NCBI RefSeq assembly: GCF_023540835.1
Contig: NZ_JALKCU010000002.1
Location: 62,001 to 126,000 of the forward strand
DNA: 64,000 nt
Source of the DNA: Marivivens geojensis
GTDB lineage: Bacteria; Pseudomonadota; Alphaproteobacteria; Rhodobacterales; Rhodobacteraceae
Reading direction: 5' to 3'
Below, piece by piece: positions 1-7,646 of this stretch (positions within the stretch are counted from its first letter, which is position 1; each line of letters opens with the position of its first letter). The position numbers and the translations under genes were made by a program. The notes below the pieces were generated by a model that had not been told where the DNA came from, made no database searches, and was given only the letters and a program-made list of their open reading frames with translations.

Positions 1-1044
1 ACAGGTCCAAACAACGTTTGCGCCCTCTTCCTGAACAGCTTTGATCAGTCGCGGCAGATGTTCACCAACGTTGCCCGCACCGAAGCGCGCGATAAGCGTC
101 AGACGACCTGCTTCGTTTTCGGGGTTCAGCGACGCCATCAGCGATTTCAGGTGACCAGAGGTCATCGAAGGACCGCATTTCAGGCCGATCGGGTTCTGAA
201 CGCCTTTGCAGAATTCAACGTGAGCCCCGTCAGGCTGACGCGTGCGGTCGCCGATCCAGATCATGTGACCAGAACCCGCAAGCCATTTGCCCGAGGTCGA
301 ATCCAGACGGCATAGCGCTTCTTCGTATTCCAAAAGCAATGCTTCGTGGCTGGTGAAGAAGTCGACGGTCTGCATCGCATGGTTCGCCTCATCACGAATG
401 CCAGCAGCATTCATGAAGTCAAGCGTATCGCTGATGCGGGTTGCCAGCTCGCGGTAACGCTCTGCCTCAGGCGAAGCGGTAAAACCAAGCGTCCAAGAGT
501 GCACTTTGTGCAGGTCGGCGTAGCCACCCGTCGAAAACGCACGAAGAAGGTTTAGTGTTGCAGCGGCTTGCGTGTAGGCCTGCAGCATACGGTCTGGGTC
601 AGGAATACGAGCTTCCGGTGTGAAGTCGAAACCATTGACGATATCACCACGGTAGCTCGGCAGTTCCGCGCCATTGATCACTTCGGTCGGTGCCGAACGC
701 GGCTTTGCCATCTGGCCAGCCATACGGCCAACTTTAACGACGGGAACTTTGGCGCCGTAGGTCAGAACCATTGCCATCTGCAACATCACCTTAAAGGTGT
801 CACGGATGTTATCAGCCGAAAATTCAGCAAAGCTCTCAGCGCAGTCACCACCCTGAAGAAGGAAGGCCTCGCCACGTGAAACCGCACCAAGTTTCGCTTT
901 GAGTTTGCGTGCCTCGCCAGCAAAGACCAAGGGCGGATAGCTTGCGAGCTTCGCTTCTACAGCGTTCAGCTTTGCCTCATCCGTATAGTCGGGCATCTGA
1001 ACCCGCGGTTTTGCACGCCAGTCCGTTTTCTGCCACTCGGTCAT
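1..1044 (-). CDS. aroG: Class II 3-deoxy-7-phosphoheptulonate (DAHP) synthase, 5' part only
   Basis: This gene runs off the left edge, so only the first 348 codons are present; class II enzymes are usually about 450-460 residues. It condenses phosphoenolpyruvate and erythrose 4-phosphate in the first step of the shikimate pathway. The protein begins [13 protein letters not shown] and shows the plant-type class II signatures, including the [11 protein letters not shown] block near residue 80 and the [13 protein letters not shown] and GLKCGPS blocks near residues 255-290. The class II fold is unrelated in sequence to the class I AroF/G/H enzymes of E. coli. The gene is divergent from the GlxA-type regulator; nothing in the 219-base gap shows a clear attenuator or promoter. 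Family call is firm; the symbol is by convention in alphaproteobacteria. Confidence 0.93.
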   Translation of the reverse strand, partial: MTEWQKTDWRAKPRVQMPDYTDEAKLNAVEAKLASYPPLVFAGEARKLKAKLGAVSRGEAFLLQGGDCAESFAEFSADNIRDTFKVMLQMAMVLTYGAKVPVVKVGRMAGQMAKPRSAPTEVINGAELPSYRGDIVNGFDFTPEARIPDPDRMLQAYTQAAATLNLLRAFSTGGYADLHKVHSWTLGFTASPEAERYRELATRISDTLDFMNAAGIRDEANHAMQTVDFFTSHEALLLEYEEALCRLDSTSGKWLAGSGHMIWIGDRTRQPDGAHVEFCKGVQNPIGLKCGPSMTSGHLKSLMASLNPENEAGRLTLIARFGAGNVGEHLPRLIKAVQEEGANVVWTC

Positions 1045-1263
1045 TGTCTCGCTCCGTTTTGCGTTCAATTTCGACCCGCATAGTCTATTTTAGCGGTATC
1101 AGGACGCGTTTATAGCCTTTGACTTTGACACGGCAACGTAAAAATCACTTTGCCTAAATTATGGTCCGTCCTTTAGCGACATTGGCGTCGCAAACAAACA
1201 ACTCTTGCCTTTGTCGAGAAAAAGATGTTGTGGTCGAAAATCACCTCCGTTTTCGAGACCCAA

Positions 1264-2259
1264 ATGGACACAGAAATTCAAATCGTCGAAGTCGAAGCGC
1301 CCAAGAAAGCAAAGCGTTTTGTCTTCGTGCTCTTGGAACAATTTACGATGCTGTCCTTTGCCAGCGCGGTGGAGTGTTTGCGCATTGCAAACCGTATGTC
1401 GAATGCGGACCTGTATTCATGGGCGCTTGCAGGTGATGGCGGCGAAATGGTCGCCTGTTCGAACGGAACTGAATTTAAGCTTCAGATGGACCTCGACGAA
1501 CTCACCCGCGACGACGTTGTTATCGTGTGTGGCGGAATCGATGTTCAGAAAGCTACGAACAAACGCGTTCTGAATTGGCTCCGCCGCGAGGCGCGTCGTG
1601 GCGTGGTCATGGGCGGTCTTTGCACGGCGAGCTACGCGCTCGCGAAGGCTGGTCTCCTCGATGGTAAACGTGCGACGATCCACTGGGAAAACCAAGACAG
1701 CTTTTCAGAGGAATTTGAAGAAGTAGACCTGACGAAATCAGTGTTTGTCGTCGATGGGAATCGTATCACGGCTGCGGGTGGCACGGCGTCCCTCGATCTT
1801 ATGCTGAAAATCATCGCGGACGATCACGGCGAAGAGCTCGCCAGCGCAGTGGCGGATCAGCTGATCTATTCATCGATCCGAACGGACCAAGACACGCAAC
1901 GCCTATCTATCCCGACCCGCATCGGTGTTCGCCACCCAAAACTGAGCCGTGTGATTCAGATGATGGAACAGAACATCGAAGAGCCAATCAGCCCCGCGAC
2001 TCTTGCCAAAGACGTTGGTATGTCGACGCGCCAGCTAGAACGTTTGTTCCGTCGGTACCTGACACGATCACCAAAACGCTACTATATGGAACTGCGCCTT
2101 CAAAAAGCACGGAACCTGCTGATGCAAACCGACATGAGTGTGATCAATGTCGCCCTCGCCTGCGGCTTTGCTTCACCGTCGCATTTTTCGAAATGCTACC
2201 GTGCGCATTACCAGACAACACCCTACCGCGAACGCGGTGCACATGGGCGCCGTGACTAG
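1264..2259 (+). CDS. GlxA/GbdR-like transcriptional regulator (DJ-1/PfpI domain plus AraC-type HTH)
   Basis: The N-terminal half (about residues 15-190) is a class I amidotransferase/DJ-1-like domain with VVIVCGGIDVQ and the elbow GLCTASYALAKAGLL. The C-terminal half (about 220-325) holds two AraC-type helix-turn-helix motifs, ending in GFASPSHFSKCYRAHY. This is the architecture of GlxA, GbdR, CdhR and ArgR, which sense small amine or amino-acid metabolites. The general pattern resembles GbdR, the glycine-betaine/dimethylglycine regulator of Pseudomonas; that likeness is from memory, not alignment. I chose the ATG at 1264 (331 residues); an in-frame ATG at 1225 would add 13 residues of no obvious domain. 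It precedes the ABC importer and may regulate it, but the sequence gives no proof. Confidence 0.85.
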   Translation: MDTEIQIVEVEAPKKAKRFVFVLLEQFTMLSFASAVECLRIANRMSNADLYSWALAGDGGEMVACSNGTEFKLQMDLDELTRDDVVIVCGGIDVQKATNKRVLNWLRREARRGVVMGGLCTASYALAKAGLLDGKRATIHWENQDSFSEEFEEVDLTKSVFVVDGNRITAAGGTASLDLMLKIIADDHGEELASAVADQLIYSSIRTDQDTQRLSIPTRIGVRHPKLSRVIQMMEQNIEEPISPATLAKDVGMSTRQLERLFRRYLTRSPKRYYMELRLQKARNLLMQTDMSVINVALACGFASPSHFSKCYRAHYQTTPYRERGAHGRRD

Positions 2260-2418
2260 TAAATTTCTGGATTCTAGGCCGTCTCTACGGTCTCGCAGGC
2301 TATTTGGCGGGGTTTAGCGCTGTCTGCGGGACAATTCACCTTGCGTCACCGCTTCACTTTTCCAAATGGTCCAATTAGCTTCGCTACAGGATAAGAACAT
2401 CCGATAGGGAGTCTATAA

Positions 2419-3594
2419 ATGAAAAAACTGCTGCTGGCCACTGCGGCCACCGCTTTGGTTGCTGGCGCTGCTTCGGCAGACGAAGTGAAACTGGGCGTTA
2501 TCCTTGGCTTCACTGGTCCGATCGAATCGCTGACACCTGACATGGCTGCTGGCGCTGAAATGGCGATGGCTGAAGTTTCTGCATCGGGCAACTTGCTCGG
2601 CGGTATGACTGTTACGCCGATCCGCAAGGACTCGACCTGCGTTGACGCTGCTGCTGCGACCGCTGCCGCCGAAGAACTGATCGCTGAAGGCGTTGCTGGT
2701 ATCTTTGGTGCGGACTGCTCTGGTGTAACCGGTGCGATCCTTCAGAACGTTGCTGTGCCGAACGGCATGGTTATGGTTTCGCCGTCCGCGACCTCTCCGG
2801 GTCTCTCGACCGTCGAAGACAACGGCCTTTTCTTCCGCACTGCACCGTCTGACGCTCGTCAGGGTGTTGTGATGGCTGAATTGCTCAAAGAGCAAGGTGT
2901 TGGCTCGGTTGCTCTGACTTACATCAACTCTGACTACGGCAAAGGCCTCGCAGACAGCTTCCAAGCTGCATACGAAGGCATGGGCGGCACAGTCACCATT
3001 TCTGCTGCGCACGACGTTGGCAAAGGTGACTACTCTGCAGAAGTTGCAGCGCTGTCCTCCGCTGGTGGTGAGCGTCTGGTCGTTGCTGGCTACGTTGACC
3101 AAGGTGGCGGCGATATCGTTCGCGCATCGATCGACGCTGGCGCATTCGACCTGTTCCACTTCCCCGATGGTATGATCGGCGACGCACTGCCGGCAACTTT
3201 CGGTGCTGACATCGACGGTTCCTACGGTCAGGCTCCTGGTTCGGACAACCCTGGCTACCAGACCTTTGTTAGCCTTGCAGAAGGGTTCAACGGCGAAGGC
3301 ACCTATGCTTCGGAGTCTTATGACGCAGCTGCTCTGATCCTGCTTGCTATGCAGGCTGCTGGCTCGACCGACCCTAACGTCTACAAAGAATATGTAGAGT
3401 CGGTTGCGAACGCTCCGGGTGAGCCGATCATGCCGGGCGAACTGGGTAAAGCTCTCGAAATCCTCGCTGCTGGCGGCGACGTTGACCTGATCGGCGCGAC
3501 TGGCGTTGAGCTGGTAAACGGCGGCGAAGCTGCAGGTTCTTACCGCGTCGTCACCTTTGAAGGCGGCGAAATGGTAACCGCTGAATACCGCTAA
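2419..3594 (+). CDS. Branched-chain-amino-acid-type ABC transporter substrate-binding protein
   Basis: A 391-residue periplasmic binding protein of the Leu/Ile/Val-binding (peripla_BP_6) family. The first 21 residues are a classic signal peptide (MKKLLLATAATALVAGAASA, then DEVKLG), so the mature protein is soluble in the periplasm. The KLGVILGFTGPIESL opening and the GIFGADCSG and YINSDYGKG segments are typical. It is the first gene of a five-gene importer (binding protein, two ATPases, two permeases). An AGGGAG ribosome site precedes the ATG. A strong terminator lies between it and the ATPase genes, which would give excess binding protein over membrane parts. The ligand cannot be read from sequence: an amino acid, amide or urea-like compound is possible. 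Confidence 0.93.
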   Translation: MKKLLLATAATALVAGAASADEVKLGVILGFTGPIESLTPDMAAGAEMAMAEVSASGNLLGGMTVTPIRKDSTCVDAAAATAAAEELIAEGVAGIFGADCSGVTGAILQNVAVPNGMVMVSPSATSPGLSTVEDNGLFFRTAPSDARQGVVMAELLKEQGVGSVALTYINSDYGKGLADSFQAAYEGMGGTVTISAAHDVGKGDYSAEVAALSSAGGERLVVAGYVDQGGGDIVRASIDAGAFDLFHFPDGMIGDALPATFGADIDGSYGQAPGSDNPGYQTFVSLAEGFNGEGTYASESYDAAALILLAMQAAGSTDPNVYKEYVESVANAPGEPIMPGELGKALEILAAGGDVDLIGATGVELVNGGEAAGSYRVVTFEGGEMVTAEYR

Positions 3595-3616
3595 TCGTCA
3601 GAAATGACGTTCTATG

Positions 3617-3645
3617 CGGCGCGGGGCCTGTCCCCGCGCCGTTTT
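3617..3645 (+). terminator. Intra-operon hairpin terminator/attenuator after the binding-protein gene
   Basis: A perfect 10-bp GC stem (CGGCGCGGGG / CCCCGCGCCG) with a CCTGT-type loop is followed by TTTT. It lies 22 bases after the stop of the binding-protein gene and 41 bases before the first ATPase start, so it probably sets a high binding-protein to permease ratio by partial termination or by protecting the upstream mRNA 3' end. Confidence 0.85.
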
Positions 3646-3686
3646 CCATAAGATGAGCGTGATCAATCGCGCCGTTGGGGATCAAA

Positions 3687-4469
3687 ATGATTGTCGTCGA
3701 CAACCTCCATAAACACTTCGGCGGCTTTCATGCCGTAGACGGAGCTTCGCTTAGCATCGAAAAAGGCTCGATCACTGGTTTGATCGGTCCAAATGGTGCC
3801 GGAAAAACCACTCTTTTCAACGTGATTGCCGGTGTTCTTGAACCAACATCTGGGCGGGTGATGATGGACGGTGAGGATATCACTGGCCTGCCCCCGCATG
3901 ATTTGTTCGGTAAGGGCCTTTTGCGGACGTTCCAGATTGCTCATGAATTCCATTCGATGACCTGCCGTGAGAACCTGATGATGGTTCCTGCTGGTCAATC
4001 GGGCGAAACCCTCTGGAACACGTGGTTTGGTCGCAAGCGTATCGCCGATGAAGAGCGTGCCCTACGTGCCAAAGCGGATGAAGTTCTAGAGTTCCTCACC
4101 ATCAGCCATCTGGCAGACGAAAAAGCGGGCAACCTCTCTGGCGGTCAGAAAAAGCTGTTGGAGCTTGGTCGCACGATGATGGTCGACGCAAAGATCGTGT
4201 TCCTCGATGAGGTTGGTGCAGGTGTGAACCGCACGCTCCTTATGACCATTGGTGATGCCATCCTACAGCTCAACAAAGAGCGCGGCTATACCTTCGTGGT
4301 CATCGAACATGATATGGACTTCATCGGCAAAATCTGTGGCCCTGTCATTTGTATGGCAGAAGGCAAGGTTTTGGCCGAAGGAACTCTCGCTGAAATCAAG
4401 GCAAACGAGCAGGTGATCGAAGCCTACCTCGGCACTGGCCTCAAGAACAAAGACAAGGTGGGCGCATGA
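3687..4469 (+). CDS. Branched-chain amino acid-type ABC transporter ATPase, LivG-like
   Basis: First of two cytoplasmic ATPases of the importer, 260 residues. It carries Walker A GPNGAGKTT near residue 37, the signature LSGGQKKLLELGR, a Walker B strand IVFLDEV and the H-loop VVIEHDMDF. The Walker B neighbour is DEVGAGVN, where the D-loop-proximal proline of the usual DEP is replaced by valine. I start it at the ATG at 3687, which has GGGGA about six bases upstream; a TTG at 3675 would add four residues. Its 3' end overlaps the next ATPase by ATGA, so the two are translationally coupled. The length matches LivG (about 255) better than LivF. Confidence 0.92.
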   Translation: MIVVDNLHKHFGGFHAVDGASLSIEKGSITGLIGPNGAGKTTLFNVIAGVLEPTSGRVMMDGEDITGLPPHDLFGKGLLRTFQIAHEFHSMTCRENLMMVPAGQSGETLWNTWFGRKRIADEERALRAKADEVLEFLTISHLADEKAGNLSGGQKKLLELGRTMMVDAKIVFLDEVGAGVNRTLLMTIGDAILQLNKERGYTFVVIEHDMDFIGKICGPVICMAEGKVLAEGTLAEIKANEQVIEAYLGTGLKNKDKVGA

Positions 4470-5179
4470 GCGAACCATTCCTGATCGGGGACAATATGAC
4501 GGGCGGCTATGGCCGTGGTCCTGACATCCTCCACAATTGCACAATCTCTGTGAACAAGGGCGAAATCGCCGTGATTGTCGGCCCAAATGGTGCTGGTAAA
4601 TCGACTGCGATGAAGGCAACCTTTGGTATGCTGAACGTCCGCTCTGGTGCGGTGCGCCTAGACGGTGAGGATATCACCAAACTCTCACCCCAAGAGCGTG
4701 TGATGAAGGGTATGGGCTTTGTCCCGCAGGTGCGCAACATCTTCCCGTCGATGACGGTCGAAGAGAACCTCGAGATGGGCGCCTACATTCGCAGCGATGA
4801 TTACCGCGAGACGATGGAGCAGGTTTACGATCTCTTCCCGATCCTGCGCGATAAGCGTTTTCAGGCAGCGGGTGAACTATCTGGCGGTCAACGTCAGCAG
4901 GTGGCCGTTGGCCGTGCGCTAATGACAAAGCCCAAAGTGCTCCTTCTTGACGAACCGACTGCTGGCGTGTCGCCCGTTGTTATGGACGAACTCTTTGACC
5001 GTATCATTGAGGTCAGCCGCACAGGTATTCCGATTTTGATGGTGGAACAGAACGCCAAACAGGCGCTTGAAATCGCCGACCGTGCTTACGTTCTGGTTCA
5101 GGGCGCCAACGCCCACACTGGCACTGGCAAAGACCTACTGGCCGACCCTGAAGTCCGCCGTTCCTTCCTCGGGGGTTAA
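4466..5179 (+). CDS. Branched-chain amino acid-type ABC transporter ATPase, LivF-like
   Basis: Second ATPase of the importer, 237 residues, the usual LivF length. Motifs are Walker A GPNGAGKST near residues 39-47, Q-loop FVPQVRNIF, signature LSGGQRQQVAVGRAL, Walker B LLLDEPTAGVSP and an H-loop-region MVEQNAKQALE, where the histidine position is Gln as in other LivF proteins. Start and preceding stop overlap as ATGA at 4466-4469. It should pair with the LivG-like subunit to form the ATPase heterodimer that drives the LivH/LivM permease. The permease gene starts one base after its stop. Confidence 0.93.
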   Translation: MSEPFLIGDNMTGGYGRGPDILHNCTISVNKGEIAVIVGPNGAGKSTAMKATFGMLNVRSGAVRLDGEDITKLSPQERVMKGMGFVPQVRNIFPSMTVEENLEMGAYIRSDDYRETMEQVYDLFPILRDKRFQAAGELSGGQRQQVAVGRALMTKPKVLLLDEPTAGVSPVVMDELFDRIIEVSRTGIPILMVEQNAKQALEIADRAYVLVQGANAHTGTGKDLLADPEVRRSFLGG

Positions 5180-5180
5180 T

Positions 5181-6191
5181 ATGGATTTCCTCAACGCTGT
5201 GGTGGCGATCACCAACCTCCTTATCATTCCCGCGACAACCTATGGTGCTCAGCTTGCTCTGGGTGCATTGGGTGTGACGCTGATCTATTCGATCCTGCGG
5301 TTCTCGAACTTTGCGCACGGCGACACGATGGCTTTTGGCACCGTTGTTACTATTGGCATTACGACGCTGTTCCAATCTTGGGGCATCAGCCTCGGGCCAC
5401 TTCCAACCGCCCTACTCGCCCTGCCCTTTGCGGTTGCGATTACGGCCGTTCTACTCGTCGGCACCGACTTTGCGATCTATCGCTTTTACCGCAAGAAACG
5501 TGCTGTCCCGATCATCTTTGTGATGGCGTCCTTGGGCGTTATGTTCGTGATGAACGGTCTCATTCGTTTCATGGCTGGCGTGAAAGACCAAACCTTTGAC
5601 GACGGTACACGTTTTATTATCAAGGCACGTGATTTCAAAAACTGGTCTGGTTTAGACGAAGCCCTCGCGCTCCGCACGACCCAAGTTTTGACCCTCGTTG
5701 TCGCGATCGCAATCGTTGCTTGGCTCTTCTGGTTCTTGAATAAAACTCGCACGGGTAAATCCATGCGCGCATTCTCCGACAACGAAGATTTGGCGCTCCT
5801 GTCGGGCATCAACCCGAACCGCGTCGTGATGGTGACGTGGGTGATCGTGGCAATGCTCGCGACGACAGCTGGCGTTCTCTATGGTCTCGACAAAGCTTAT
5901 TCGCCCTACACCTACTTCCAGCTTCTGCTGCCGACTTTCGCGGCCGCGATCGTTGGTGGCCTCGGCAACCCTCTGGGCGCGATTGTCGGTGGTTTCGTCG
6001 TGTCCTTCTCCGAGGTCATGGTGACCTACGTTTGGAAAAAGGTCGCGATCTATCTGCTGCCCGAAGCACTAGAGCCGAATGGCCTTCTGCAGCTGATGTC
6101 GACCGAATATAAATTTGCGGTCAGTTTCGCGATCCTCGTCGTCGTGCTTCTGTTTAAACCGACCGGCCTATTCAAGGGGCAATCCGTATGA
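5181..6191 (+). CDS. Branched-chain amino acid-type ABC transporter permease, LivH-like
   Basis: A 336-residue integral inner-membrane permease with about eight to nine hydrophobic segments. The N-terminal block LIYSILRFSNFAHGDTMAFG is the LivH hallmark (helix 1 to helix 2), and the RAFSDNEDLALLSGINPNRV segment near residue 200 is the EAA-like loop that contacts the ATPases, followed by GGLGNPLGAIVGG. An upstream in-frame extension back to 5067 lies within the ATPase gene and is not real; the ATG at 5181 follows GGGGG by a few bases. It overlaps the next permease by ATGA. Confidence 0.93.
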   Translation: MDFLNAVVAITNLLIIPATTYGAQLALGALGVTLIYSILRFSNFAHGDTMAFGTVVTIGITTLFQSWGISLGPLPTALLALPFAVAITAVLLVGTDFAIYRFYRKKRAVPIIFVMASLGVMFVMNGLIRFMAGVKDQTFDDGTRFIIKARDFKNWSGLDEALALRTTQVLTLVVAIAIVAWLFWFLNKTRTGKSMRAFSDNEDLALLSGINPNRVVMVTWVIVAMLATTAGVLYGLDKAYSPYTYFQLLLPTFAAAIVGGLGNPLGAIVGGFVVSFSEVMVTYVWKKVAIYLLPEALEPNGLLQLMSTEYKFAVSFAILVVVLLFKPTGLFKGQSV

Positions 6192-7510
6192 CCCAATCCA
6201 TGCGTGCAATCCTATTCTTTGGTTTCATGGCTGCGCTCTTCATCATTGAGGGCAGCACGAACTTTTGGATTTTTTCGGGCTCATGGAACACCTCTCTGGT
6301 GATCCTGAACATGGCGCTGGTCTCTGCTGTCATGGCGCTGGGGGTGAACCTCCAGTGGGGCTATGCGGGTCTGTTCAACACGGGCATCATGGGCTTCGTG
6401 GCCTTGGGTGGTCTGGCCGTTGTTGTCACCTCGCTGCCGCCCGTGACAGAGAGTTGGTCGGCTGGTGGGTATCGGATCATCCTCGGTTTGGTCCTCGGTG
6501 CGTTGACCATCGCGGGCACGATCCTGATGCGGATGAAGCTGCCCCAAGGTCGTCTGCGTGGCGTTCTGACCCTCGCGATCCTGATCGGTGGTTTCTTCCT
6601 TTACCGCGCTGTGTTCGATAGCGGCGTTCAAGCAGTCGAGGCGATTGATCCGTCGGTCACAGGTAACATTGGTGGACTTGGCCTGCCTGTATTGGTGGCT
6701 TGGCCTGTTGGCGGACTCCTTGCGGCTGGTGCTGCGTGGATTATCGGTAAAACGGCGCTCGGTCTTCGGTCTGATTACCTCGCCATTGCGACACTCGGTA
6801 TCGCTGAGATCATCGTTGCGATCCTCAAGAACGAAGAATGGCTCTCTCGTGGCGCAAAGAACGTGAATGGCCTGCCGCGTCCCGTTCCTTACGAAGTTGA
6901 CCTTCAGCAAAGCGCTGAATTTGTAGCTAACGCGGCGAGCTTCGGCCTCGACCCAGTGACGGCATCCACCCTCTACGTGAAGATCGGTTACGCACTTTTG
7001 TTCACCGCTGTACTCGTGACGATCCTCGTACTGTCGCAGTTGGCGCGTCACAGCCCATGGGGCCGTATGATGCGTGCTATTCGCGATAACGAAACCGCTG
7101 CACGTGCGATGGGTAAAAACGTCACCCGCCGTCACCTCGAGATATTTATCCTCGGGTCAGCGGTCTGTGGTTTCGCGGGTGCGATGATGACGACGCTTGA
7201 TGGACAGTTGACCCCTGCGTCTTATCACCCTTTGCGGTTTACGTTCCTCATCTGGGTGATGGTGATCGTTGGTGGCTCTGGCAATAACCTCGGCTCTGTT
7301 CTCGGTGGTTTTCTGATCTGGTGGCTCTGGGTCAAGGTTGAACCGCTGGGCCAGTGGCTCGCTCAAGTGCTGACTTACGGCCTGCCCGAAGGTCACTGGA
7401 TCGCTGTTCGCATCACAGAGGCCGCAGCGCATATGAGGCTCTTTACTATGGGCTTGGTTCTGCTCTTTGTCTTGCGGTTCAATCCCCGCGGCATGCTACC
7501 AGAAAATTGA
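6188..7510 (+). CDS. Branched-chain amino acid-type ABC transporter permease, LivM-like
   Basis: Second permease of the importer, 440 residues, with about ten hydrophobic segments. Diagnostic stretches are NLQWGYAGLFNTGIMGFVALGG near the N-terminus, LRSDYLAIATLGIAEI in the middle, the ATPase-contact loop MRAIRDNETAARAMGKNV, and VGGSGNNLGSVLGGF near the C-terminus. It is somewhat longer than many LivM proteins because of a loop with two hydrophobic segments around residues 95-190. It is the last gene of the transporter operon and is followed immediately by a strong terminator. Confidence 0.93.
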   Translation: MTQSMRAILFFGFMAALFIIEGSTNFWIFSGSWNTSLVILNMALVSAVMALGVNLQWGYAGLFNTGIMGFVALGGLAVVVTSLPPVTESWSAGGYRIILGLVLGALTIAGTILMRMKLPQGRLRGVLTLAILIGGFFLYRAVFDSGVQAVEAIDPSVTGNIGGLGLPVLVAWPVGGLLAAGAAWIIGKTALGLRSDYLAIATLGIAEIIVAILKNEEWLSRGAKNVNGLPRPVPYEVDLQQSAEFVANAASFGLDPVTASTLYVKIGYALLFTAVLVTILVLSQLARHSPWGRMMRAIRDNETAARAMGKNVTRRHLEIFILGSAVCGFAGAMMTTLDGQLTPASYHPLRFTFLIWVMVIVGGSGNNLGSVLGGFLIWWLWVKVEPLGQWLAQVLTYGLPEGHWIAVRITEAAAHMRLFTMGLVLLFVLRFNPRGMLPEN

Positions 7511-7515
7511 CAAAG

Positions 7516-7540
7516 CGGGGCCTCAGGGCCCCGTTTTCTT
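7516..7540 (+). terminator. Rho-independent terminator ending the ABC importer operon
   Basis: CGGGGCC, a TCA loop, and GGGCCCCG are followed by TTTTCTT, starting six bases after the LivM stop codon. This separates the acylase gene downstream from the importer operon, although some read-through is possible. Confidence 0.88.
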
Positions 7541-7646
7541 ATTTGGCCGCGGGCTTGTCCCTTTTGCTTTTGCCGAATATGCACCATCACGATAAGTAGA
7601 GCCGTCGGCACCATAACGAACGCCGATGCTGTGCGTTGGGGGCAGT

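Noticed and set aside
2413-3159. A 248-codon open frame opposite the binding-protein gene
   Set aside because: Antisense shadow created by strong codon bias of the abundant protein; no domain pattern.
6281-7135. A 284-codon minus-strand frame opposite livM
   Set aside because: Very rich in His, Arg and Gln as expected from antisense reading of a membrane protein.
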